From: an uncultured Eubacteriales bacterium
GTDB taxonomy: Bacteria > Bacillota > Clostridia > Oscillospirales > Oscillospiraceae
Direction of reading: 5' to 3'
Assembly: GCA_900554855.1 (NCBI GenBank)
Contig: USIZ01000079.1
Coordinates: forward strand, 1 to 6,491
DNA length: 6,491 nucleotides
The translations under genes were made by a program, and so were the position numbers. Position 1 is the first letter of the stretch, and each line of letters starts with the position of its first letter. Under the pieces are notes generated by a model. It did not search any database, was not told where the DNA came from, and saw only the letters and a program-made list of their open reading frames with translations. Shown one piece after another: positions 6,479-6,491 of this stretch.

Positions 6479-6491
6479 GCGGACGGCCGCA

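Overview
The window looks like ordinary chromosome from a GC-rich Firmicute of the Clostridia, most likely in or near the Oscillospiraceae (Oscillibacter/Flavonifractor-like). This is inferred from the strong G/C preference at third codon positions, the Gram-positive style AGGAGG-type ribosome binding sites, the Mfd and RsmG sequences, and a palindromic intergenic repeat of a type I associate with that group. No database search was possible, so the genus is not claimed.

Layout. Positions 1-154 are intergenic and hold a two-hairpin repeat (copy 1) followed by the mfd leader. A full-length mfd gene (transcription-repair coupling factor) runs on the + strand from 155 to 3706. A 122-base convergent intergenic stretch (3707-3828) carries a second, inverted copy of the same repeat and a short degenerate repeat of another kind. 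Three genes on the - strand follow, read from right to left: a membrane-anchored low-complexity protein of unknown function (4909-6354), a small three-helix membrane protein (4537-4887), and rsmG (3829-4533), the 16S rRNA m7G methyltransferase. Gaps of 21 and 3 bases make these three a probable operon. Positions 6364-6491 are intergenic and hold a relative of the degenerate repeat and a GC-rich stem-loop.

How it fits together. mfd and rsmG are housekeeping genes (DNA repair linked to stalled RNA polymerase; ribosome modification) transcribed towards each other. The repeat copy between them places a hairpin followed by a short T run at the end of the rsmG transcript, and the copy before mfd does the same for whatever gene lies to the left. 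I see no mobile element, phage gene, CRISPR array, tRNA or rRNA, and no convincing new multi-gene system. The points worth a second look are the two repeat copies, whose second hairpin keeps its pairing and loop while its stem sequence changes, and the unrecognised anchored protein, which carries the same short acidic-hydrophobic motif twice beside low-complexity linkers.
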